A stretch of 64,000 bases of DNA, taken from positions 620,001 to 684,000 of the forward strand of contig NZ_CP073104.1 in assembly GCF_018138145.1 (NCBI RefSeq), in the 5' to 3' direction. Position 1 is the stretch's first letter, and each line of letters begins with the position of its first letter. The notes beneath the pieces are model-generated. The model was not told where the DNA came from, searched no databases, and worked only from the letters and a program-made list of their open reading frames with translations. A program made the translations under genes and the position numbers. The stretch comes from Pseudomonas sp. SCA2728.1_7. Its GTDB lineage: Bacteria > Pseudomonadota > Gammaproteobacteria > Pseudomonadales > Pseudomonadaceae. Positions 56,763-64,000 of this stretch are shown here, piece after piece.

Positions 56763-57449
56763 TCAGCGGAAGGTTTGGATAATGCTGCGACGCTTGGCGT
56801 GCAGTTCACTGGCGTGGATCAACTGTTCCAGATCCTCGGGGGTGATGTCGATGAACGCCTCCATATCCGCCAGCGCCAGTTTGAGGTCTTCGGCGGTGAT
56901 CGCGTGACTGTCGACAGGCGCAACGATCGGCGCCGGTTCAGCCGCGCGTTTCGGGTAACGAATCCGCGTCAGGTTGTTGTAGGCCAAGGCGCTGAGCAGC
57001 ATGCACGCCGCGCCGAGCATCACCGGTTCCATGGCTTTCCAGTCCAGGGCAATAGTCGCCGGATCGGCCAGCACCAACGTCAGGGCCAAGGCGCCAGCGG
57101 GCGGATGCAGGCAACGCAGCCAGCACATCAGAATCAGCGCCATGCCCGCCGCCAGACAGGCGCTGCCGAGCGTGCGCCCGAGCACATGGGCCACCAGCAA
57201 CGCCACAACGCCGGCACACAAGTAGCCGCCGAGAATCGACCAAGGCTGGGCGAGAGCGCCGGACGACACGGCAAACAGCAACACCGCCGAAGCACCCAAT
57301 GGACCGATCAGGTGATAGGCGACTTCATGGCCGAATACTTGCGCACACAACCACACACTGAACAACGTGCCCAAGGCCATGCCGATGGCGGCACGGCTCC
57401 ATTCGGTCGGGCGGGTATTGATGGCGGCGGGCAACCAGCGAGCGAGCAT
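56763..57449 (-). CDS. HPP-family membrane protein
   Basis: A 228-residue protein with four or five membrane segments (about 18-160) and the family motif LHPPAGALALT. A soluble C-terminal tail (about 175-228) is acidic and helical (EDLKLALADMEAFIDITPEDLEQL). HPP proteins of plants and cyanobacteria carry nitrite into plastids or cells; bacterial members without CBS domains are not well studied. ATG at 57449 follows CGGA. Confidence 0.85.
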   Translation of the reverse strand: MLARWLPAAINTRPTEWSRAAIGMALGTLFSVWLCAQVFGHEVAYHLIGPLGASAVLLFAVSSGALAQPWSILGGYLCAGVVALLVAHVLGRTLGSACLAAGMALILMCWLRCLHPPAGALALTLVLADPATIALDWKAMEPVMLGAACMLLSALAYNNLTRIRYPKRAAEPAPIVAPVDSHAITAEDLKLALADMEAFIDITPEDLEQLIHASELHAKRRSIIQTFR

Positions 57450-57617
57450 GTGAATCCGATCCTTGCAGCAAATTCGAGGCAAAAAAAAGGACTGTCCGGC
57501 ATATCCGGAAAGCCCTCGAAGCGTTCCAACATTGGGGGAGGAACGTGCACAGTTTGCCGATCAATCTCGATGCTGACAAATTCATATTAATGCAGCTTTA
57601 GTGCATTAATTTTGAAT

Positions 57618-58784
57618 TTAAGCGGCGCGACGGCCACTGACGAAGCACAAGTAGCCGCCCACAGCCGCCAGTGCGCTCAGGGCATAGAACATGCTCGGCG
57701 CTGGCGTGTGCATCAACAGAAATCCGCACATGACTGGACTGGCCGCACCGCCCAGCGCTGCCAGGTTCTGCGCGCCGTAGTAGCTGCCGCGCAGTTCTTC
57801 CGGGGCCAATGTGTCGATGAACAGAAAGTCTGCCGGGTAAATGATCATCTCGCCCAAGGTGAAGATGAACATCGCCACGCACCAACCGACCAGGCTGTCG
57901 GCCAGACTGAAGCCGATCAGACCAATGATGAACAACGCGGTGCCCCCGGCGATCCAGTGGCGCAGGTGCTCACGGGTGAGTAATCGACCGACTTGGTACT
58001 GCAACACAATCACCGTGATCGCGTTGCAGGCGAGCAGGGCGGCCATGGTGTCCAGCGTCTGTTGTTGGGTGTGGGTCACCAGCAGGTATTGCGACAGGTA
58101 CAGGGTGAAACGCCCGTGCACCAGCGTGCTGAGCAGGCAGCCCAGGGTAAACAGGATCATCGTGCGGTCGTTTTTCAGGATGATCAGGGTTTTCAGAAAG
58201 CTTTGTGGCTGAGCGACCGCGGCGACCGGGCTCACTTCGCGCGCGGCACCGAACAGCAGAAAAATGCTGCCGATGGCAATCGCGCCCGCGACGATAAACG
58301 GCGCTGACGGCTGAACGCCGGCGATCACCACGCCGATCATCGGGCCGACGGCGTAACCGATGTTGGTCAGCGTGTAGTTCAGGGAAAACGCCTTGACCCG
58401 CTGGCCCACCGGCAGGTTTTCACTGAGGATGGCTTTAGAGCAAATCAGGAACAGCGCCGACGCCGTTTCGCTGATGATCAGCACCAGGGTGACCAGATAC
58501 AGGTTCTGCGCGAAGGTCAGCAGGATCAGACCGATACCGCTGGAGAGCATGGTCAGGATCAGCAACTGGCGTTTGTCGAGCCGATCGATGATGTAACCAC
58601 CGTACAGCGACAACAACGTGGCGCTGAACACCGCGATGCCCAACAGCAAACCGACGTCTTGCGGGTTGAGGCCGAGTTTGTTGCTGAGGAACAGCGTCAG
58701 TAGCGGACTGATCAGGGCGCGGCTGATGACAACGGTCAGTGAACTGATCATCAACCGGCGGATGAGGCGCGAGTAGGTGGCCAC
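57618..58784 (-). CDS. MFS transporter
   Basis: A 388-residue major facilitator with 12 predicted segments; the helix 2-3 loop reads GGYIIDRLDKRQL. It resembles drug-efflux type MFS proteins of the MdtH/YceL kind, with no clear substrate. The start is GTG at 58784, because the first ATG (12 codons later) would cut into the N terminus; an AGGA lies 13 bases upstream, so the start is moderately uncertain. Confidence 0.82.
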   Translation of the reverse strand: MATYSRLIRRLMISSLTVVISRALISPLLTLFLSNKLGLNPQDVGLLLGIAVFSATLLSLYGGYIIDRLDKRQLLILTMLSSGIGLILLTFAQNLYLVTLVLIISETASALFLICSKAILSENLPVGQRVKAFSLNYTLTNIGYAVGPMIGVVIAGVQPSAPFIVAGAIAIGSIFLLFGAAREVSPVAAVAQPQSFLKTLIILKNDRTMILFTLGCLLSTLVHGRFTLYLSQYLLVTHTQQQTLDTMAALLACNAITVIVLQYQVGRLLTREHLRHWIAGGTALFIIGLIGFSLADSLVGWCVAMFIFTLGEMIIYPADFLFIDTLAPEELRGSYYGAQNLAALGGAASPVMCGFLLMHTPAPSMFYALSALAAVGGYLCFVSGRRAA

Positions 58785-58878
58785 GAAGGGTCAATGTCCT
58801 TATTTCAAATGCTTGGCGGGCGTGCGCCATCCTTACCGGGCAATCATCACCGGTCAAGCCGCCATAACACCATTCCCC

Positions 58879-58967
58879 TGTAGGAGTGAGCCTGCTCGCG
58901 ATAGCGGTAGATCTGCCAATGAAGTGTTGAATGTGCAGACGCTATCGCGAGCAGGCTCACTCCTACA
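58879..58967. repeat. REPIN-like hairpin
   Basis: TGTAGGAGTGAGCCTGCTCG...CGAGCAGGCTCACTCCTACA with flanking CCCC/GGGG, between two minus-strand genes. Confidence 0.85.
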
Positions 58968-58984
58968 GGGGATTTGTGTTGTCT

Positions 58985-59503
58985 TCAGGAAAGGGGCAGG
59001 CACATGGCGCAGCGTCGCTCTGGGGGAAATCCGCAGGCGATTTCGGCTTGCAGCGCATCGCGTAAATGGCGATCAGCTTGCGCAAGCGTCAGCTCGACAA
59101 ATCCCATCCGTTGATAAAACGGCGCATTCCATGGCAAGTCGCGAAACGTGGTCAATGTCACTGAGTTCAACCGCATCACGCGCGCTTGTTCAATGACTGC
59201 CGCAACCAGTGCGCGACCCATGCCTTGTCCTTGAAAAGCCTGACTGACGGATAGCTCCTCGATGTGCAGGTGCTGATCGATGTCGACAGCACGAACAAAT
59301 CCAGTCAGTTGCCCTTCGCTGTTTTCAGCAACCCACACGTATGCCTGTTCGATGGACTGCCGATGTCGGGCAGCATCGGGCACCTCGGCATCAGCCAGCC
59401 ACGCCAACGGCGGATCAAGACGAAACAATTGCGCTGCCGAACGCTCGATCGCGGGGAGGGCTACCGCGTCAGCAAGGCTGGCGCGGCGTACGTCGAAGGT
59501 CAT
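58985..59503 (-). CDS. GNAT-family N-acetyltransferase
   Basis: A 172-residue acetyltransferase with the acetyl-CoA loop QGQGMGRALVAAV and the terminal motif APFYQRMGFVEL. The substrate is unknown; similarity to aminoglycoside- or amine-type GNATs is only general. ATG at 59503 was selected because AGGATG precedes it; ATGs at 59515 and a TTG at 59527 have no ribosome site. Confidence 0.85.
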   Translation of the reverse strand: MTFDVRRASLADAVALPAIERSAAQLFRLDPPLAWLADAEVPDAARHRQSIEQAYVWVAENSEGQLTGFVRAVDIDQHLHIEELSVSQAFQGQGMGRALVAAVIEQARVMRLNSVTLTTFRDLPWNAPFYQRMGFVELTLAQADRHLRDALQAEIACGFPPERRCAMCLPLS

Positions 59504-59539
59504 GTTGAGGCGCATCCTGTCGGTCAAGAGCTGGACAGG

Positions 59540-61159
59540 TTACGGTTTCAGCCACAGCAATACATAGTCGTTTTTGTCGAAACGCCCGTTCAACACCGGC
59601 TGCGCGCTTTCCAGCGGCGTGCCCTTGAGGGAGGGCAGATCACTGCGATCCATCATCAGCCAAACCGGGCCTTTGATCGTCTCCAGTTGCTGGATAGAGT
59701 CGCTGAACTGCGGTTGCAGATCCTGCCCGATATTGACCATGAACTTGATCGCTTTCGCGTCCTTGCCCATGCCATGCAGTACCAGTGGCGCGGGGTTTTG
59801 CTGCACCTGGGCGAACACCGCGCGACTGAACGTCCGGGTGTCGTACAAACGCCGCTCCACCGGTTCAAACACTGCCGAGTACACCGTCCACAACGCCAAT
59901 ACGGCTGACAACGCCAATACCTCGGTGCGCCAACCCCGGATCAATAATCGCGACAACGCCAAAAGCTGCAGCACGCCCAACGCGATCAAAACAATGGAAA
60001 CCTCACCCAATTGCTCGGGAAAGCGCCGTCGGGCGATCAGCAAAACCACCAGCAGCAAGCCCGGTGTGACCAGCCACAAGCCCATGATCAAGCCGCGCAA
60101 ATAGTGGAACACCCGCCCATGCGCCACCTGAAACGGATACGCCGCAATGATCGCCGCCATGGGTAGCATCGGCAGCAGATACCGCGCCTTCTTCGCCTGC
60201 GGAATCGACAGGCCGACCATCACAATCAGCCCGGCTGCCGCGCAATACTGCACCAGGCGCAGCGCCGGGCCACGCTGCTGCGGTCTGCTCAGCCAGGCCG
60301 CTGCCAGCACCAGCAATGCCAGCGGATAGGCCAGCGCATAGTTGCCGAGCGAGCTGGTGAAGTAATACAGCGAACCGCTGACGCCTTCGCTGCCGTCCAT
60401 GCGCCCCATGAACTGCATGCGGATCACGTCCTGCAGGAACACCGCGCCACCGCTGACCTGCGCCAGCCATAACAACAACCCGACACACGCGGCCAGCCAT
60501 ATCGAAGCCAGTACGCCGAACACCAGCAGCCGCGTCCACTCACGGTTGAGCAGGTAATAGCTGCACAGCATGCCGGTCGGCACCACCAGACCAATCGGCC
60601 CGCGAATACCGAAGCCGAGCAACAGCAAAGCGAAAATCAGCAGCCAGTGACGCTTGCCGGCAAAATGATCATGGGCATAACCGAGATAGAACACCGCAAA
60701 GGCCACCGCTGCGAGCATCAAGTCCTGCGACACCGCGCGCACTTCAGTGACAAAGCCACTGGTGAGCATCAGCAAGGCAATACTGATCAACGCCCAGCGC
60801 CGTGAGTACGGTGCCAGCAGGCGATACATCAACGTCACGATCAGCGCACCGGCGAAGGCACTTGGCGCCCACGCAGTAAACGCATTCACCGCGCCGAACG
60901 GCAGCGACAGCAGCCAGATGAACAGCGTCGAAACCGCTGAGTAATCCGCATACGGCTGACCATAGGTGGTCGGAAACACCGTCGGCCCATGGCGCAGCAT
61001 TTCCTGCGCGAACAACACGAACCGCGAATCGAAACCGATCGGGGCCTGCCCGTGGACCCCGGCCATGAACAATAAAAACGCCAGCAACCCTGCGATCAGG
61101 GACTGCCGGCGGATTTCAGGCGATAACGTGATCAAGCGACGTCGGACGCGTGCGGCCAC
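59540..61159 (-). CDS. PMT/ArnT-type glycosyltransferase
   Basis: A large multi-membrane protein (up to 539 residues) with the PMT_2 layout: an early loop with acidic residues (GFDSRFVLFAQEM), about 10-12 membrane segments and a C-terminal soluble part. Such enzymes move a sugar from a polyprenyl carrier to lipid A or another acceptor. It follows ugd and the arn genes on the same strand, so it may modify lipopolysaccharide. Start is unsure: GTG at 61159 overlaps ugd by 28 bases, while TTG at 61135 overlaps its stop as TTGA. Confidence 0.82.
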   Translation of the reverse strand: MAARVRRRLITLSPEIRRQSLIAGLLAFLLFMAGVHGQAPIGFDSRFVLFAQEMLRHGPTVFPTTYGQPYADYSAVSTLFIWLLSLPFGAVNAFTAWAPSAFAGALIVTLMYRLLAPYSRRWALISIALLMLTSGFVTEVRAVSQDLMLAAVAFAVFYLGYAHDHFAGKRHWLLIFALLLLGFGIRGPIGLVVPTGMLCSYYLLNREWTRLLVFGVLASIWLAACVGLLLWLAQVSGGAVFLQDVIRMQFMGRMDGSEGVSGSLYYFTSSLGNYALAYPLALLVLAAAWLSRPQQRGPALRLVQYCAAAGLIVMVGLSIPQAKKARYLLPMLPMAAIIAAYPFQVAHGRVFHYLRGLIMGLWLVTPGLLLVVLLIARRRFPEQLGEVSIVLIALGVLQLLALSRLLIRGWRTEVLALSAVLALWTVYSAVFEPVERRLYDTRTFSRAVFAQVQQNPAPLVLHGMGKDAKAIKFMVNIGQDLQPQFSDSIQQLETIKGPVWLMMDRSDLPSLKGTPLESAQPVLNGRFDKNDYVLLWLKP

Positions 61160-62511
61160 TGTTGCAGCGGGATCGGCAACTTACGCGATTCGCCACGGCC
61201 CATCGGGAAGTACTGGAAGCCGTTGCGCGCCAGACGCTCGGCGTCGTACAGATTGCGCCCGTCGAAGATCACCGGGGTGTTGAGGCGCTGTTTGATCAGG
61301 TCGAAATCCGGTGCCTTGAACTGCTGCCACTCGGTGCAGATGATCAAGGCATCGGCGCCGGGCAGCACCGATTCCGGCGTGCCCATCAGCATCAGCTTCG
61401 ATTCGTCCGGGTAAAGGTTCTGGGTTTCCTGCATGGCCTCCGGGTCGAAGGCGCGCACGCTGGCACCGGCCGCCCACAGTTCCTCGAGCAATACACGGCT
61501 CGGCGCATCGCGCATGTCGTCGGTGTTGGGTTTGAACGCCAGCCCCCACAGGGCAAAGGTCTTGCCGCGCAGGTCACCCTTGTAGAACGCGTTGATGCGC
61601 TCGAACAACTTGTGTTTCTGCCGCTGGTTGATCGCTTCGACCGCTTGCAGCAAATCACTGGAGCAGTGCGCCTCTTCGGCGCTATGGATCAATGCGCGCA
61701 TGTCTTTCGGGAAGCACGACCCGCCATAACCGCAGCCCGGATAGATGAAGTGGTAACCGATGCGCGTGTCGGCACCGATGCCCTGGCGCACCGATTCGAT
61801 GTCGGCGCCCAGGTGTTCGGCGAGTTCGGCAATCTGGTTGATGAAGCTGATCTTGGTCGCCAGCATGCAGTTGGCGGCGTACTTGGTCAGCTCGGCGCTG
61901 CGCAGATCCATGAACATGATGCGGTCGTGGTTGCGGTTGAACGGCGAGTACAGATCACGCATCACGTCGCGCACTTCATCGCCTTCGCAACCGATAACGA
62001 TACGGTCCGGACGGCGGCAGTCGGCAACCGCCGAGCCTTCCTTGAGAAATTCCGGGTTGGAGACGATATCGAACTGCAGCAGGCGGCCGACCTTGATCAA
62101 GGCTTTTTCGATGTGCGTGCGCAGGGTATCGCCAGTGCCCACCGGCACCGTGGATTTCTCGACGATGATCAACGGCTGCTCACGATGGCGGGCAATCGCA
62201 TCGCCGACCGAAAGCACGTAACGCAGATCTGCCGAACCGTCCTCACGCGACGGCGTACCCACGGCGATAAACGCCACGCGAGCGTGCTGCACGGCGAGTT
62301 GTTCATCGGTGGTGAATTGCAGGCGTTTCGAATCCAGACCTTCGCGCACCAGACTGGCCAGCCCCGGTTCGAAAATGCTGACATGGCCCTGGCGCAACAG
62401 CTCGACCTTCTTCTGGTCGACGTCCATGCACACGACATCATGGCCGACCTCGGCCAACACCGCCGCTTGCACCAGACCGACGTAACCGCTGCCAAATACT
62501 GTGATTTTCAT
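61132..62511 (-). CDS. ugd: UDP-glucose 6-dehydrogenase
   Basis: Makes UDP-glucuronate, the first precursor of UDP-4-amino-4-deoxy-L-arabinose. The 459-residue protein has the NAD-binding GSGYVGL at 8-14, the substrate motif [11 protein letters not shown], and the catalytic Cys266 in [13 protein letters not shown]. Its ATG overlaps the arnF stop by four bases, so it is part of the arn transcript, supplying the pathway's nucleotide sugar. Confidence 0.95.
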   Translation of the reverse strand: MKITVFGSGYVGLVQAAVLAEVGHDVVCMDVDQKKVELLRQGHVSIFEPGLASLVREGLDSKRLQFTTDEQLAVQHARVAFIAVGTPSREDGSADLRYVLSVGDAIARHREQPLIIVEKSTVPVGTGDTLRTHIEKALIKVGRLLQFDIVSNPEFLKEGSAVADCRRPDRIVIGCEGDEVRDVMRDLYSPFNRNHDRIMFMDLRSAELTKYAANCMLATKISFINQIAELAEHLGADIESVRQGIGADTRIGYHFIYPGCGYGGSCFPKDMRALIHSAEEAHCSSDLLQAVEAINQRQKHKLFERINAFYKGDLRGKTFALWGLAFKPNTDDMRDAPSRVLLEELWAAGASVRAFDPEAMQETQNLYPDESKLMLMGTPESVLPGADALIICTEWQQFKAPDFDLIKQRLNTPVIFDGRNLYDAERLARNGFQYFPMGRGESRKLPIPLQQWPHASDVA

Positions 62512-62912
62512 GGAGCACTCCTGAATTCGGGCGCACGAGCCGGACGAGTGTTGATAGTGATGACCCCGAGCATGACCAGCGCCACGCCCAGTGATTTAGT
62601 GAAACTGAAGGATTCGTTGAACAGCGGCAGACTGGCCGCCAGCAAGTACACCAGCGCGTAGCTGATGCTCAGCAGCGAGTAAGCCCGGCCCAGCGGCAGA
62701 TCGCGCAGGGCGGCGAGCCAGCAGAGCATCGACAGCGCGTAGGCAAAAATCGCCGCGATGACCACGGCCAGCGCGCGCAAATCGAGGCTGTCGATGTACA
62801 GCCATTTTTCCGGTGCGGGCAGACGCGTCATGCTCCAGCGCATGCCCAGTTGTGCAGCGCTGACGAGGAACACGCTGCCGAGGGCGAAAGTGATACCGCG
62901 ACGTTGATTCAT
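62508..62912 (-). CDS. arnF: L-Ara4N-phosphoundecaprenol flippase subunit ArnF
   Basis: A 134-residue EmrE-like membrane protein with four segments that, with ArnE, flips undecaprenyl-phosphate-L-Ara4N across the inner membrane. The pattern [10 protein letters not shown], then [22 protein letters not shown] fits ArnF. Its ATG overlaps the arnE stop (ATGA), and its stop overlaps ugd. The open frame upstream is spurious. Confidence 0.9.
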   Translation of the reverse strand: MNQRRGITFALGSVFLVSAAQLGMRWSMTRLPAPEKWLYIDSLDLRALAVVIAAIFAYALSMLCWLAALRDLPLGRAYSLLSISYALVYLLAASLPLFNESFSFTKSLGVALVMLGVITINTRPARAPEFRSAP

Positions 62913-63253
62913 GACTGCTGCCCCAGTAAAACCACGCCGCCGATCACCAACGCCACGCCAAACCAATGCTGGCGGTCGATCGGTTCGCGGAAGACGAAGC
63001 GCGCGATCAGGGTGATCAGGACAAAGTTGAGGCTGAGCATCGGATAAGCGATGCCGACTTCCAGCCGCTGCAACACCAGCAGCCAGACCAACAGGCCCGA
63101 GCCAAGTGCGAACAGGGCCAGCCATAACCACGGCGAGCGCAGTTTGCCGGTCAGCGAAGAATCGCTCCCGCGCCAGCTCTCCACGGCGTACTTCTGCGCG
63201 ATCTGGCCGAGGCAGGTCAGCAGGCACGCGGCCAACAGCAGCAACAGGCTCAT
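62909..63253 (-). CDS. arnE: L-Ara4N-phosphoundecaprenol flippase subunit ArnE
   Basis: A 114-residue, four-segment EmrE-type protein, partner of ArnF. Segments include [20 protein letters not shown] and [19 protein letters not shown], the latter typical of ArnE. Its ATG overlaps the arnT stop (ATGA) and its stop overlaps arnF, giving a chain of coupled genes. Confidence 0.9.
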   Translation of the reverse strand: MSLLLLLAACLLTCLGQIAQKYAVESWRGSDSSLTGKLRSPWLWLALFALGSGLLVWLLVLQRLEVGIAYPMLSLNFVLITLIARFVFREPIDRQHWFGVALVIGGVVLLGQQS

Positions 63254-64000
63254 GACGCCTCCTTGGGCAGGATCATGATCACCAGGTTGCCCTGCTCGTA
63301 ACGGACGCCGTCCTTTGGCAACTTGTCGATTTCGTCCAGTTCGTCCTGCCCCTTGACGCGCATCACCACGCCGACTGAACCGCTGCGGCGCGCCTCACGC
63401 ATCCACTGTTGTACGTGTTCGGGATCGACCCGCTGTTGAATGCCGTCAGGATAAGCAAGGCCATATTTCAATTCGCCTATCGTGTTGTACAACGCCACTT
63501 GCGGGGTTTTCAGGCGCCAGGCCAGTGCCGATGCGGCACCCAGATCGTTGCTCAACAGGTGTTCGGTCTGCGCCAGTTCGCTGACGTGATGCTTGATGAA
63601 CTGATCCGGCATCTTGTTGGCGACCACCGATTTCGGCAGCGCTGCCGGCAACACGGCGATCAGCAACAGGCTGCCGAGCGCCGGCGCGGCCCAGCATTGC
63701 AGCGGCAGAAAGGCTAGCAGCAGGTTGGCGATGATCCAGCCGATCAGTGCGATAAACACCAGCACCATGCTGTGCAGTTCGTGGTCGTAGACCGGTTTGG
63801 TCAGTTGCAGGTACACCAGCGCGATCAGCGTGACGACGCCCAGCAACAGATTGAGCAGACCATTGATGCTCAGCGCGCGACCTTGCTCAAGACGCAAGCG
63901 GTCGGCCAGCGTATTGCCCAGCAGCAACGCCATCGGCAGCAGGCACGGCAGGATGTAGGTCGGCAGTTTGCCGTTGGCCAGGCTGAAAAACCCCAGCGGC
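63250..64000 (-). CDS. arnT: Lipid A L-Ara4N transferase ArnT (3' part)
   Basis: The frame is open through the right edge of the window, so only the last 250 codons are seen. The motif GKLPTYILP at the edge and the C-terminal soluble region match ArnT, the inner-membrane enzyme that transfers L-Ara4N to lipid A and gives polymyxin resistance. The rest of arnBCAD should lie to the right. The stop overlaps arnE. Confidence 0.9.
   Translation of the reverse strand, partial: PLGFFSLANGKLPTYILPCLLPMALLLGNTLADRLRLEQGRALSINGLLNLLLGVVTLIALVYLQLTKPVYDHELHSMVLVFIALIGWIIANLLLAFLPLQCWAAPALGSLLLIAVLPAALPKSVVANKMPDQFIKHHVSELAQTEHLLSNDLGAASALAWRLKTPQVALYNTIGELKYGLAYPDGIQQRVDPEHVQQWMREARRSGSVGVVMRVKGQDELDEIDKLPKDGVRYEQGNLVIMILPKEAS

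Overview
The window is a typical core-plus-accessory stretch of a fluorescent Pseudomonas chromosome (P. fluorescens group). The evidence is the high-GC coding sequence, a complete fapABCDEF functional-amyloid operon, a PLD-type phosphatidylserine synthase, LpxO, an sfnG-type sulfone monooxygenase, the tail of an arn lipid A operon, and sixteen REP-pair hairpins (REPIN-like) between genes. No rRNA, tRNA, phage, IS transposase or CRISPR array was recognised.

Layout. (1) 1-5.9 kb: the end of a type VI secretion locus (3' part of tssA, complete tssM), followed by an unrecognised 440-residue protein with a paired-CxxC motif. (2) 6-9.5 kb: Na+/H+ antiporter NhaB, a delta-60 repeat protein and a small conserved protein. 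(3) 9.8-16.6 kb: a sigma-54 activator with a degenerate receiver domain, facing the fap operon. The fap promoter region carries a good -24/-12 sigma-54 promoter with a near-perfect palindrome upstream, and a hairpin with a short T tract lies between fapC and fapD. (4) 16.6-25.9 kb: housekeeping and accessory genes (NR kinase and PnuC, a Cache chemoreceptor, uppP, a DUF1294 protein, LysR/YjbR divergent from azoR, a secreted hydrolase, an MFS transporter). (5) 26-32 kb: ABC-F ATPase YbiT, LpxO, Ku, a small secreted protein and a PQQ-type aldose dehydrogenase. (6) 31.8-35.5 kb: a GNAT-C39 peptidase fusion divergent from an ATP-grasp (RimK-like) amidoligase and a CorA-family protein, the least understood functional set here. 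(7) 35.7-42.3 kb: dienoyl-CoA isomerase, NudC, a TSUP exporter, SfnG with its own sigma-54 promoter, TetR with an NTF2-like protein, and PssA. (8) 42.4-46.7 kb: efeU-efeO-efeB-efeM iron uptake operon under a recognisable Fur box. (9) 47-56.5 kb: an AraC regulator and an acyl-CoA catabolic cluster (synthetase, HSD10-like dehydrogenase, thiolase, two acyl-CoA dehydrogenases, enoyl-CoA hydratase, 3-hydroxyisobutyryl-CoA hydrolase) that fits isoleucine/valine breakdown. (10) 56.7-64 kb: HPP-family protein, MFS transporter, GNAT, and the end of the arn operon (arnT 3' part, arnE, arnF, ugd) with an extra PMT-type glycosyltransferase.

How the genes work together. Several sets concern the cell envelope and surface: T6SS, Fap amyloid, UppP, LpxO, ArnTEF/Ugd and PssA. 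Two loci (fap, sfnG) carry sequence-level sigma-54 promoters. Most gene ends are marked by REP hairpins in one of two sequence families, and two places hold a different composite inverted-repeat element of about 180 and 325 bp.
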